NCBI RefSeq assembly: GCF_905171775.1
Contig: NC_053494.1
Location: forward strand, 201,194,998 to 201,258,997
Length of the DNA stretch: 64,000 bases
Direction: 5' to 3'
Source: Rana temporaria
Taxonomy: Eukaryota; Chordata; Amphibia; Anura; Ranidae
This document shows positions 1 through 8,540 of this stretch, in pieces; within the stretch, counting starts at the first letter, position 1; each line of letters opens with the position of its first letter. The notes under the pieces were generated by a model. It was not told the origin of the DNA. It saw only the letters and a list, made by a program, of their open reading frames with translations, and did not search any database. The position numbers were made by a program, and so were the translations under genes.

Positions 1-74
1 TTTTCTGCAGCCTGCAGTAAACATACTTTATTATGCTTCAGTTAAGAATGAAGACATGAGTGATCAGTACAGAT

Positions 75-190
75 CACTCACTGTTTTTGTTCAAAAAAAG
101 AAAGGGGCCAGTTAATTAAATATTTACCAGCCCCTTCCCTGCTCCTAAGAGGAGAGGAGGAAAGCTGGCAACACTGCAAGTAGGGGGAAT
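75..190. repeat. Fragment of a short hAT-type repeat
   Basis: The stretch carries a GATCACTCACTG motif, a palindromic GGGGCCAGT...TTTACCAGCCCCTTCC core and AGGAAAGCTGGCA. The same order occurs in the complete, TSD-flanked element at 46181-46472. Neither terminus is present here, so this is an internal remnant. Assignment is by this one comparison within the window. Confidence 0.5.
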
Positions 191-863
191 CAGAACTTTT
201 TGAGTTACTGCAATGCAAAGTAATATAAAAAGCATTGTGTCATTAATTTTGAATATCACCCTAGTGCACCCCTTGAGTGCAGAAGCATACTGCAATCATC
301 TGAACTAAGCCTATTTGAGATTTTAATGATTGAATTTATATATTATGGATAAAGGTTCCTCTTTAGCAGTTTAGTTCCAATGTTTTCGGCATACTATCAC
401 AGTTTGGATAATGATTTTACTCTATGAAAACATCTTCAGTGGCCCCACCCAGTCGGTGGACAGAAGGACTCGCTCGGGGTGTTTTCCTATACAATGGATT
501 CCAAAAGAAAACCCAAGTGTGCTCCTTCATTATGTTGGGAACTGAGCTGAGCTCTATTTATAGACGCCTTTCGGTTGGCAAGAGATTAAAGAGGTAGAAA
601 TGGCTCAGTGGTTAAGAGTGTTGGTCATATGACATTTGGGAAATCCATAGAGAGCTCCCTGTTCATTGATAAAGGCTTTTCTTGTGACTTAAAGAGAACT
701 TATAATGGTTTTGGTATATTGTATTTGTTGTTCTTGTTTTGAAACAGTTTTTTTTTTTTTTATCATTATTTAAGCTAATTGTAACAATATATTTGATTAT
801 TTACAGGTAAAACTCGAAAAATTTGAATATCGTGCTCAAGTTCATTTATGTCACTAATGCAAC
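191..863. other. Unassigned non-coding sequence
   Basis: AT-rich sequence without a convincing coding frame or intact repeat terminus. It includes a T-run near 749-762. At about 602-612 there is a match to the tRNA box A consensus, but I found no box B downstream. Confidence 0.5.
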
Positions 864-1710
864 TTAACCACTTAAGACCCGGACCAAAATGCAGCTAAAG
901 GACCTTGCCCCTTTTTGCGATTCGGCACTGCGACGTTTTAACTGACAATTGCGCGGTCGTGCGACGTGGCTCCCAAACAAAATTGGCGTCCTTTTTTTCC
1001 CACAAATAGAGCTTTCTTTTGGTGGTATTTTATCACCTCTGCGGTTTTTATTTTTTGCGCTATAACTAAAAATAGAGCGACAATTTGGAAAAAATGCAAT
1101 ATTTTTTACTTTTTGCTATAATAAATATCCCCCAAAAATATATATAAAAAAAAAAAAATTCCTCAGTTTAGGTCGATACGTATTCTTCTACCTATTTTTG
1201 GTAAAAAAAAATCATAATAAGCGTTTATCGGTTGGTTTGCGCAAAATTTATAGCGTTTACAAAATAGGGGATAGTTTATTGCATTTTTATAATTTTTTTT
1301 TTTTTTACTAATGGCGGCGATCAGCGATTTTTTTCATGACTGCGACATTATGGCGGACACTTCGGACAATTTTGACACATTTTTGGGACCATTGTCATTT
1401 TCACAGCAAAAAATGCAGTTAAAATGCATTGTTTATTGTGAAAATGACAGTTTGGGAGTTAACCACAGGGGGCGCTGTTGGGGTTATTTGTTCTCTGAAG
1501 TGTGTTTACAACTGTAGGGGGGTGTGGCTGTAGGAGTGACATCTTCGATTGTGTCCCCCTATAAAAGGGATGACACGATCGATACGCCGCCACAGTGAAG
1601 AACGGGGAAGCCATGTTTACACACGGCTCTCCCCGTTCTTCAGCTTCGGGGAGCGATCGCGTGCCATTCTGCCGACGTATATGTGCAGGAGGCGGTCCTT
1701 AAGTGGTTAA
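864..1710. mobile_element. piggyBac-type MITE with TTAA duplications
   Basis: TTAA at 864-867 is followed by CCACTTAAGACCCGGACC. The other end reads GGTCCTTAAGTGG followed by TTAA at 1707-1710. The TTAA target site is diagnostic of piggyBac. The left ~200 bp match, inverted, the right end of the long piggyBac element (24.9-25.35 kb). The right end matches, inverted, the left end of that element (shared ACATATACGTC...ATGGCACG near 15.69 kb). It has no transposase. It is a nonautonomous derivative that the 655-aa transposase family probably mobilised. Confidence 0.85.
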
Positions 1711-1781
1711 ATGGTGAAACTAATATATGAGATAGACTCATTACATGTAATGTGACTGGCAAAAAAACAAGGGAATCAATC

Positions 1782-2147
1782 TCACCTTCACTGAGACCCC
1801 TTCATTGGTTGCCAGTAAAAGACAGAATCACTTTCAAGGCACTCTGTCTAATACATAAGTGTATTCACGGAAATGCCCCCCAATATTCTATGCAAAAAAA
1901 TAAAAGCCCATAACCCCAATCGCATTCTGCGATCCACCAATCAAAACCTACTCCAAATACCCAAAGCCAGATACAAGTCCAAAGGAGATCGAAGATTTGC
2001 AGTCCAAGGACCTCGGCTGTGGAATGCGCTACCAACCACCATCCGACTGGAGTCAGACCACTTGCCCTTCAGGAGAAAGATTAAAACCCATCTCTTCTCT
2101 CGACACTCCACACCAGGGAGAAAGCCTCGCATTACTGTGTGGAGTTA
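1782..2147 (+). pseudogene. L2-clade LINE ORF2 C-terminal fragment, frameshifted
   Basis: Translation gives LHWLPVKDRITFKALCLIHK, then after a frame change near 1873 a frame through 2148 with GDRRFAVQGPRLWNALP and FRRKIKTHLFSR. These are hallmark motifs of the region C-terminal to the reverse transcriptase in L2/CR1-like non-LTR retrotransposons. The frame breaks at the APQY position, where one base must shift to continue. There is no endonuclease or RT core, so this is a 5'-truncated dead copy, as is usual for LINE insertions. A MITE at 2148 interrupts the 3' end. Confidence 0.8.
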
Positions 2148-2577
2148 GGCCCCTTTCACATTGAGGAGTTTTTCAGGCGGTAAAGCGCTAAAAATAGCGC
2201 TGCTATCCCGCCTGAAAAACTCCTGCCCAGCTACCTCAATGTGAAAGCCGAAGGGCTTTCACACTGAGGCGATGCGCTGGCGGGAGACAAAAAAATCTCC
2301 TGTCAGCAGCATCTTTGGAGCGGTGAGAGGAGCGGCATGTATACCGCTCCTTCACCGCTCCTTCCCATTGAAAACAATGGGAACCGCGGCAATACCGCCC
2401 GCAATGCGCCTCTATAGAGGCGCATTGCGGGCGATATTAACTCTTTATCGGCCGCTAGCGGGGGTTAATACCGCACCGCTAGCGGCTGATACCCGCGGCA
2501 ATTCCGGCGGTATAGCGCCACTATTTTTAGCGGCGTTATACCGCCACCGCAGCTCCCGCCCCAGTCTGAAAGGGGCC
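2148..2577. mobile_element. MITE with GGCCCCTTTCACA ends
   Basis: The left end GGCCCCTTTCACATTGAGG and right end AGTCTGAAAGGGGCC are inverted repeats. Long internal palindromes are also present (GGAGTTTTTCAGGCGG near 2160 against its inverse near 2205). It is flanked by TTA on the left and TAA on the right. The same family occurs at 62446-62894 with a clean TAA duplication. The superfamily is probably PIF/Harbinger, inferred only from the 3-bp target. Confidence 0.7.
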
Positions 2578-2580
2578 TAA

Positions 2581-2728
2581 CAGACAGAAGAACAGGAAGT
2601 GAGGATTTCTCAGAAGAAATAAGGACATTTAAAAGCAAAATGGAAGGATGAGGTAAGTGAAGGAGGACTGCACTAAGGTAAAGGAAGATATTTAGGAAAT
2701 GATTTTTTTACCTTTACAACCCCTTTAA
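2581..2728. repeat. Right half of a MITE ending ACCTTTACAACCCCTTTAA
   Basis: The segment ends TTTACCTTTACAACCCCTTTAA. The inverse motif AAAGGGGTTGTAAG starts at 27809. I recognise this end from ranid short repeats. The left end is not visible here. Confidence 0.45.
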
Positions 2729-3383
2729 GATAAAGTATGTTATCATAGTATATATAGTGTATATATTTCATTTCTATTGAGTGTGGAGTGCTTTAGAAAT
2801 TGTTTCTCCCTACGGGCCTGGCAAACCTTACCACCAGTCATTCTCCTATGAGCCTACTTGAAGCACTTTTATATTGACATCTGAGGTCCTGATAAAGCAG
2901 GGCTTCCCGCGAAACGCGTCGACCTTTGAAAGTTGATCTCAGGGTTAGATGAATAGTCACTTTGGATGGCTAACTTGCACATATTCACATATGTTTGTGA
3001 GCTGCGTAGGACCCTTTCCTCAGGCATACCTGATGAAAGGGTCCAGCGTGGCTTCGAAGTGTCGCTGTCCTTTGCTGCGATGTGATCTTTCAGTAAAGAT
3101 TTGGAGCCTTTTACAGAGTTCCTAGGTGGGCTGATGACATATTCTTTGCTCTGATTTAAGGGGAGACCCTAATGGGGACTCCGATGTAAGGGGCGACTCT
3201 GATGTAAGGGGGACTTTGATGGGGACCCTGACGTAAATGAAGAGCTCAAGTTTATTTGGACTTTCTATGCATTCTTTAGTGAAGTTCTTTTTCTGTTGTT
3301 CTAAATTACCGTATACCATGCCAATTACAAAAGAAATTGCAAGTAAAATGTATTCTTCATTTAAATTAGATTTACTCTATTAT
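2729..3383. other. Unassigned sequence with a CGCGAAACGCGT motif and short degenerate repeats
   Basis: No gene is seen. At 2896-2921 the sequence GCAGGGCTTCCCGCGAAACGCGTCG resembles a GAAACGCGT motif found in several dispersed amphibian and fish repeats. A similar string (GTATGAACGTAACGCGTACG) occurs at 53787-53806. At 3160-3235 there are imperfect short repeats built from GGGGAC and GATGTAAGGG. Confidence 0.4.
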
Positions 3384-3730
3384 AAGGCTTCATTTCCATG
3401 GACGTTTTTACAGCCACTTTCTTTAGCCTTTTTTACAGCTTAAAAACGTCTGTCCATGTTTATTTATTTTTATTTTTTTTATTTTTTGAATTTTTTTTGG
3501 AGCTGGAGCTCAAAAACGCTGCGGTAGCGTCTTTGAGCGTTTTTGAGCATTTTTTAACGTCTGGCGTTTTAACAGCTCTACTCTGGAGCTTCAGAACGCA
3601 CTGGTCCTGGTTTTTTTTTGCAGCTTAAAAACGGCTCAGCCATCTACAGCTCAAAAATGTCATGGTGGGCATGAGGCCATAGACTAACATGGAGAGAAAA
3701 GTGGCTGTAAAAAAAAAAAAATGAAGCCTT
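3384..3730. mobile_element. Palindromic MITE with AAGGCTTCAT ends
   Basis: It begins AAGGCTTCATTTCC with TTTTTACAGCCACTTT close behind, and ends AAAGTGGCTGTAAA...ATGAAGCCTT. The two ends are inverted repeats over about 35 bp. The interior is low complexity with CTGGAGCT and CAAAAACG motifs. It directly abuts the next MITE, so any TSD is shared or lost. Confidence 0.65.
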
Positions 3731-4017
3731 AGCCCAGGTTCACACTGGGTACGATTTGAGATGCGATTTCACATGTGAAATCGCATCTCAAATCGGCGGC
3801 ATTTGCCGGCAGTTGTCGGCAATGGCACTGTCCTAATCAGTGCGACGCCGCATCTGCGGCGCTGCACCGATTTCAAAAAGTATTTCCTGTACTACTTTTT
3901 GCGATTTCGGGCCGCGATTTACATCGAACCCTGCACAGATATCTCTAAAATCGCAGCCACGAAATCGCGGTAAAATTTTACCGCGATTTTGAATTCCCAG
4001 CAGTGTGAACCTAGCCT
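3731..4017. mobile_element. MITE with AGCCCAGGTTCACACTG ends
   Basis: The left end AGCCCAGGTTCACACTGGG is the inverse of the right end CAGTGTGAACCTAGCCT. Internal palindromes such as GATTTGAGATGCGATTTCAC with its inverse give the whole element a foldback shape. It has no coding potential. Confidence 0.65.
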
Positions 4018-4234
4018 CAAACTTATTTTTTTGTTGCCCATTTATACTAGTAAAATATAAAATATGGCCTTTGTTGTGAACAATTTGGAGATCCTTGAGT
4101 TAGAGGATGTTGGGGTAATGTTTAGTGGAGTGGGACCCTTGGCCAGAGAGGAGCCTTAAAGTGATTGTAAACCTCAGACATGAAATATGAACAAAGCATA
4201 TCCCTCTATAGTGTGTACTTGTCTCAATCCAGCT

Positions 4235-5456
4235 AAATTTCGCTGTGAAAATTACAATGGTCCCAAAATGTGTCAAAATTGTCCGATGTGTCCGCCATAA
4301 TGTCCCAGTCATGAAAAAAAAACGCTGATCGCCGCCATTAGTAGTAAAACAAAAATTATTGCTATAAAACTATCCCCTATTTTGTAAACGCTACAAATTT
4401 TGCGCAAACCAATCGATAAATGCTTATTGCGATTTTTTTTACCAAAAATATGTAGAAGAATTCGTATCAGCTTAAACTGAGGAAAAAAACATTTTTTTTA
4501 ATATATTTTTTGGGGATATTTATTATAGCAAAAAGTAAAAAATATTGATTTTTTTTCAAAATTGTCGCTCTATTTTTGTTTATAGCGCAAAAAATAAAAA
4601 CCGCAGAGGTGATCAAATACCACCAAAAGAAATCTCTATTTGTGGGAAAAAAAGGACGCCATTTTTGTTTGGGAGCCACGTCGCACGACCGCGCAATTGT
4701 CAGTTAAAGCAATGCAGTGCCGAATCGCAAAAAGGGGCAAGAGGCCAGATTCACATAGATACGTAGATACGTTACACCGCCGCAATTTTCCATCGCAAGT
4801 GCCTGATTCACCAAGCACTTGCGATGAAAACCTAGCCGGGGCCTCCGGCGCAAGGCGGGCCAATTTAAATGGGCGTGTGCCATTTAAATGAGGCGCGCTC
4901 CCCCGCCGGACCTACCCGCGCATGCTCCGTTTCTGAACTCCCGCCGTGCTTTGCTCGAAGTGACGTAATTTTTTCGAACGGCGACACGCGTAGCGTAATT
5001 CCGTATTCCCGGACGGCTTACGCAAACGACGTTATTTCTTAAATTTCGACGCGGGAACGACGGCCATACTTTATACAGCAATACGATTGCTGTGTAAAGT
5101 TAAGGCACCAAAAAAAACTACTAACTTTGCGACGGGAAACTAGACTAGCAGCGACGTAGCGAACGCGAAAAACCACCGGGAATCGCCGTAACTCCTAATT
5201 TGCATACCCGACGCTGGTTTATGACGCAAACTCCCCCCAGCGGCGGCCGCGGTACTGCATCTTAAGATCCGACAGTGTAAAACAATTACACCTGTCGGAT
5301 CTTATGGCTATCTATGCGTAAACTGATTCTATGAATCAGTCGCATAGATAGAAACAGGGATACGACGGCGTATCAGGAGAAACGCCGTCGTATCCCTTTT
5401 GTGAATCTGGCCCATTGTCCTTAACCTGCATATTGGTCCGGGGCTTAAGTGGTTAA
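4235..5456. mobile_element. piggyBac-type MITE, truncated on the left and split by another MITE
   Basis: The segment from about 4235 reads as the reverse complement of the 864-1710 MITE (shared GTCCGCCATAATGTC, CTATCCCCTATTTTGTAAACGC and GGAGCCACGTCGCACGACC). Its right terminus, GGTCCGGGGCTTAAGTGG plus TTAA at 5453-5456, is intact. The far left terminus is missing. A Harbinger-type MITE (4743-5413) interrupts it, so it is the older of the two. The 4018-4234 stretch to its left is unassigned apart from a TTAAAGTGATTGTAAACC string at 4156. Confidence 0.75.
4743..5413. mobile_element. Harbinger-type MITE with GGCCAGATTCAC ends, nested
   Basis: It starts GGCCAGATTCACATAGATACG and ends GATACGACGGCG...TTTTGTGAATCTGGCCC. 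Internal arms around TACACCGCCGC and ATCCGACAGTG/CACCTGTCGGAT pair as inverted repeats. Relatives at 28439-29097, 36962-37573 and 47944-48667 carry exact 3-bp TAA duplications, which suggests PIF/Harbinger. This copy has lost one terminal base on the left. Confidence 0.75.
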
Positions 5457-5493
5457 CTAGACAAAATTAAAAATATATATATTTTTATGAAAA

Positions 5494-6311
5494 TACACTA
5501 AAACCTTGATTTGAGAGTAACTTGGTTAGAGAGCGTTTTGCTAGACAAGCAAAATGTTTTAATAAATTTTGCCTTGATATACAAGCAATGTCTTGATATA
5601 AGAGTAGCGTCATGTCACAACTTAGTAAAAAAGAGAAGAGAGGAGCCTCCAAGTGTAGCAATATGGTTACATTTAATGAAGGTACAACATTTAGCAACAT
5701 ATTGCTACACTTAGACCCCATACACACGAGAGGATCTATCCGCGGATACGGTCCAGCGGACCGTATCCGCGGATAAATCCTCTCGAGGATTTGCGCGGAT
5801 TTCCATCCGATGGAGTGTACTCGCCATCGAATCGAAATCCGCGCCGAAATCCTCTGGCGATGACGTGTCGCGCCGTCGCCGCGATGATGACGCGGCGACG
5901 TGCGCGACGCAGTCATATAAGGAATTCCACGCATGCGTCGAATCATTACGACGCATGCGGGGGATCCCTTTGGACGGATCGATCCGGTGAGTCTGTACAG
6001 ACCAGCGGATCAATCCGTTGGGATGGATTCCAGCGGATAGATTTGAAGACATGTCTTCAAATATTTATCTGCTGGAATTCGGAAATATCCGCGGATAAAT
6101 ATCCGCTGGAATGTACACACCATAGAATCTATCCGCTGAAACCGATCCGCTGAGATTTTTCAGCGGATGGATTCTATCGTGTGTACGGGGCCTTAGAGGC
6201 GCCTCTCTTCTCTTTTATACCCTGTAAAAAAAATGCTTTGATATACAAGTGCTTTGGATTACAAGCATGTTTCTGGAACGAATTATGCTCGCAAACCAAG
6301 GTTTTACTGTA
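5494..6311. mobile_element. MITE with TACACTAAAACCTTG ends, host of a nested MITE
   Basis: The left end TACACTAAAACCTTGATTTG and right end CAAACCAAGGTTTTACTGTA are inverted repeats. Inner arms (AGAAGAGAGGAGCCTC and GAGGCGCCTCTCTTCTC) pair across the insertion at 5714-6192, showing that the nested element landed at the centre of the palindrome. Terminal TA is compatible with a TA-targeting (mariner-like) element. That class call is inference. Confidence 0.65.
5714..6192. mobile_element. MITE with CCCCATACACACG ends and TTA duplication
   Basis: It is flanked by TTA at 5711-5713 and 6193-6195. It begins GACCCCATACACACGAGAGG and ends TCGTGTGTACGGGGCC. The interior has repeated GGATAGATTTG, ATCCGCGGATA and ATCCGCTGG blocks in both orientations and a CG-rich centre. 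A very similar copy in the opposite orientation lies at 35861-36350. Confidence 0.8.
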
Positions 6312-7152
6312 TGTACGTAACAGCTATGCGTTTCCTTTAAATGGAAATCCAATACAACACACGGAATCCAAAAATAATTTTATATGTTGCCTCTGAACAG
6401 CAGCTACAAAGAAAACAGCCCTTCTGGTCAGCGGCGGTGCGATTCTACCCTCTGCGCTTTTCTTTTTTAACTTCTGCAAGCCGCTCAGCATGTCAGGGAA
6501 AGGCAGCCAGCTCATAAAACTCGCCAGAAAACTCCCAGGCACCACTACAAAGGAGCCCTAATACAAAGTTATTCCTTCTGTGTCAACAGTCCATCAGAAG
6601 TGGCTTAAATACAGAGCTGTAAGTTTTACCGCCAATGCCAAGAGTGATGGCGGGCGGCGTTTCCTGAGCTCCGCGTTCGGGAATGACTCTCAGTGTTTAC
6701 ACGTTCTGTTCCTCTCCTTCGCCGACAAAATAACAGTGCATAAATAAACCTTTAGAGTCTGAAATATTTATCCTGAAACCTGTAATAAGAGGCAGCAAAG
6801 ACTTTCATTAAGGCCGGCGGTAAATAACGGCAGATGCTCTTTCCGAGGACGCTTTTTACCTTTATCTGTAAAGTGGTTTAGAAGTTCCGTTTTTTTTAAG
6901 TGGGAAGTAATAATAATGTAACAGATGGGAATACGACAAAAGATTGCTGATATATATTTTTTGTCATTTTCCAACATGCTGCGCTGTTCAGCTTCGGCAC
7001 TCACCAAATAAATGAAAAGTGTATGCTAAAGGTGAACTCCGGCCAAGCATGGGAAATGCCATTTAGCTGAAATCCATGCTGGGATTTTCACTTGCACATG
7101 TCTTTTGAAGTGAAATAATAATAATAAATAATAATGAAATAGTGCACTGCAA
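6312..7152. other. Unassigned sequence
   Basis: Mixed-composition sequence without a recognisable gene. A short palindromic piece at 7030-7105 (AACTCCGGCCAAGCATGGGA) looks like a MITE remnant. An AATAATAATAAATAATAAT microsatellite lies at about 7115-7135. The remainder could be unique sequence. Confidence 0.4.
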
Positions 7153-7638
7153 TAGGTAGATTCACAAAGAGTTAGGCCGGCTTATCTACAGATAAGCCGA
7201 CCTAACTCTGAATCTAAGCCGACCTATGTTTAAGTGTATTCTCTATTTTGCGCCGTCCTATTTTAGATTGCAATGTTTTGGCTTACCGCTAGGTGGCGCT
7301 TACATTGCGGCCGGCCTAGATTATGTAAATGAGAATTTACGCCAATTTCCGAACGAACGCGAGCCCGCCGCAGTCGATTAACGTAGTTTCCGTACGCGAT
7401 AGGCCGCCTAAAGTTATTCCACCTATGAGGTGGATAACAATGTTAAGTATGGCCGCCGTTCCCGCCGCGAGGTTCGAATTTTTTACGTCGTTTGTGCAAG
7501 TCGTCCGCGAATCGTGATTTACGTCGTTTACGTACGCGTCGAAATCAATAGGCCTGTACGGCCTACTTAGCCGCAATGCGCCCTGGGAAATGTAGGCGCC
7601 CGGTGCATGCGCAGTACGCAAAAACGTCAAAAAACGTG

Positions 7639-8146
7639 TGTGACGGTATCGGTATGATATCCCCGTCAACGTTCCCTTCTTCCCATAACGACAATCACCC
7701 CAATATTCCACGAGGAGGGATATCCCTGGAATCGGCCAGAAAGCCACACATGAGACAAGCTTACTGCTGGAACAAGACACTTTATTGACACAAAAACTCA
7801 GCTTATATGTGGTTACAGCCTGTTAGGAACGCCCCCTCACACAGTGGGGTTTCCCATACAGATTATAGGAGACAAGTCGGAGCCGACCATGCAGACATGT
7901 TTCTTTAGATAAAGACATCAGCGGAGTTAATTGCTAGGTGTAACAGCCTGACCACAATGAAGCAATCAGAATAATTAACATGAGCCCCTTATCTAATCAT
8001 TGTAAACAGTAAGGCCGGTCTCCTTCCCACACACAATAAATCAATTACCATTTGAACTAGGGAGCTGGCTGAGGAAGGGTCATTAACATGTCAATAGCTT
8101 GTGACACATGAACCAAGCAGGGAGATTTACACTGACATCCTTCACA
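7639..8146 (-). repeat. 3' LTR (left copy)
   Basis: 508 bp with the same TGTGACGG...TTCACA termini. The TATA-like box (7801-7812) and AATAAA (7791-7796) sit as in the other copy, so this LTR should supply the transcript 3' end. The left flank ACGTG (7634-7638) is the target duplication. Confidence 0.92.
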
Positions 8147-8172
8147 ATGGCCCCCCTTTTTCTCCCTGCTCC
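8147..8172 (-). promoter_or_regulatory. Polypurine tract
   Basis: On the minus strand, AGGGAGAAAAAGGGGGGCCA lies directly against the 3' LTR. This is the standard position and composition of the plus-strand primer of LTR elements and confirms the leftward orientation. Confidence 0.8.
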
Positions 8173-8540
8173 GGCAAACCCGGTTGGACCTTCCCTGGTC
8201 CAGTAGGGTTGACGGGTTCAGAGCTTTTAGTCCGAGGTTTACTCCGTTTGGCGTGACTGACCTCCATTGGTAACTGCTTCCGACCCAGGTATGCTACCGG
8301 GTCGTCAGATCACACGCCGGTCAGTCCCCAAGTCTTTGTGCGATCTGCAAAGTCACCAGAAGTCAGTGTGAAGACAGCGAATGGGTCTGTGCGCCGCCGT
8401 CTAGGTGTCCCGCTATGGGAGGGGGCAGGTTATGGCTCTGAAGTGACAATCACAGGAGATTCATAAAAAGAAAAAGTTATATTTGTTGAAATGCTGTAGC
8501 ACTGGTGCTCAGAGTCCGGGGGGGGGGGGGGAGAGGGGAC
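8173..8540 (-). other. 3' untranslated region of the LTR element
   Basis: 368 bp between the Gag-HEXIM stop and the polypurine tract. No pol motifs can be read in any frame. A C-run on the minus strand (G12 at 8519-8531 on the plus strand) lies just after the stop. Absence of pol here makes the element nonautonomous by structure, not by point mutation. Confidence 0.7.

Noticed and set aside
595..640. Possible tRNA gene or tRNA-derived SINE (TGGCTCAGTGG box A match)
   Set aside because: No box B (GGTTCGA) at the expected distance and no cloverleaf could be drawn.
5485..6153. 113-153-codon frames inside MITEs
   Set aside because: They lie in palindromic MITE sequence on both strands with no protein signature.
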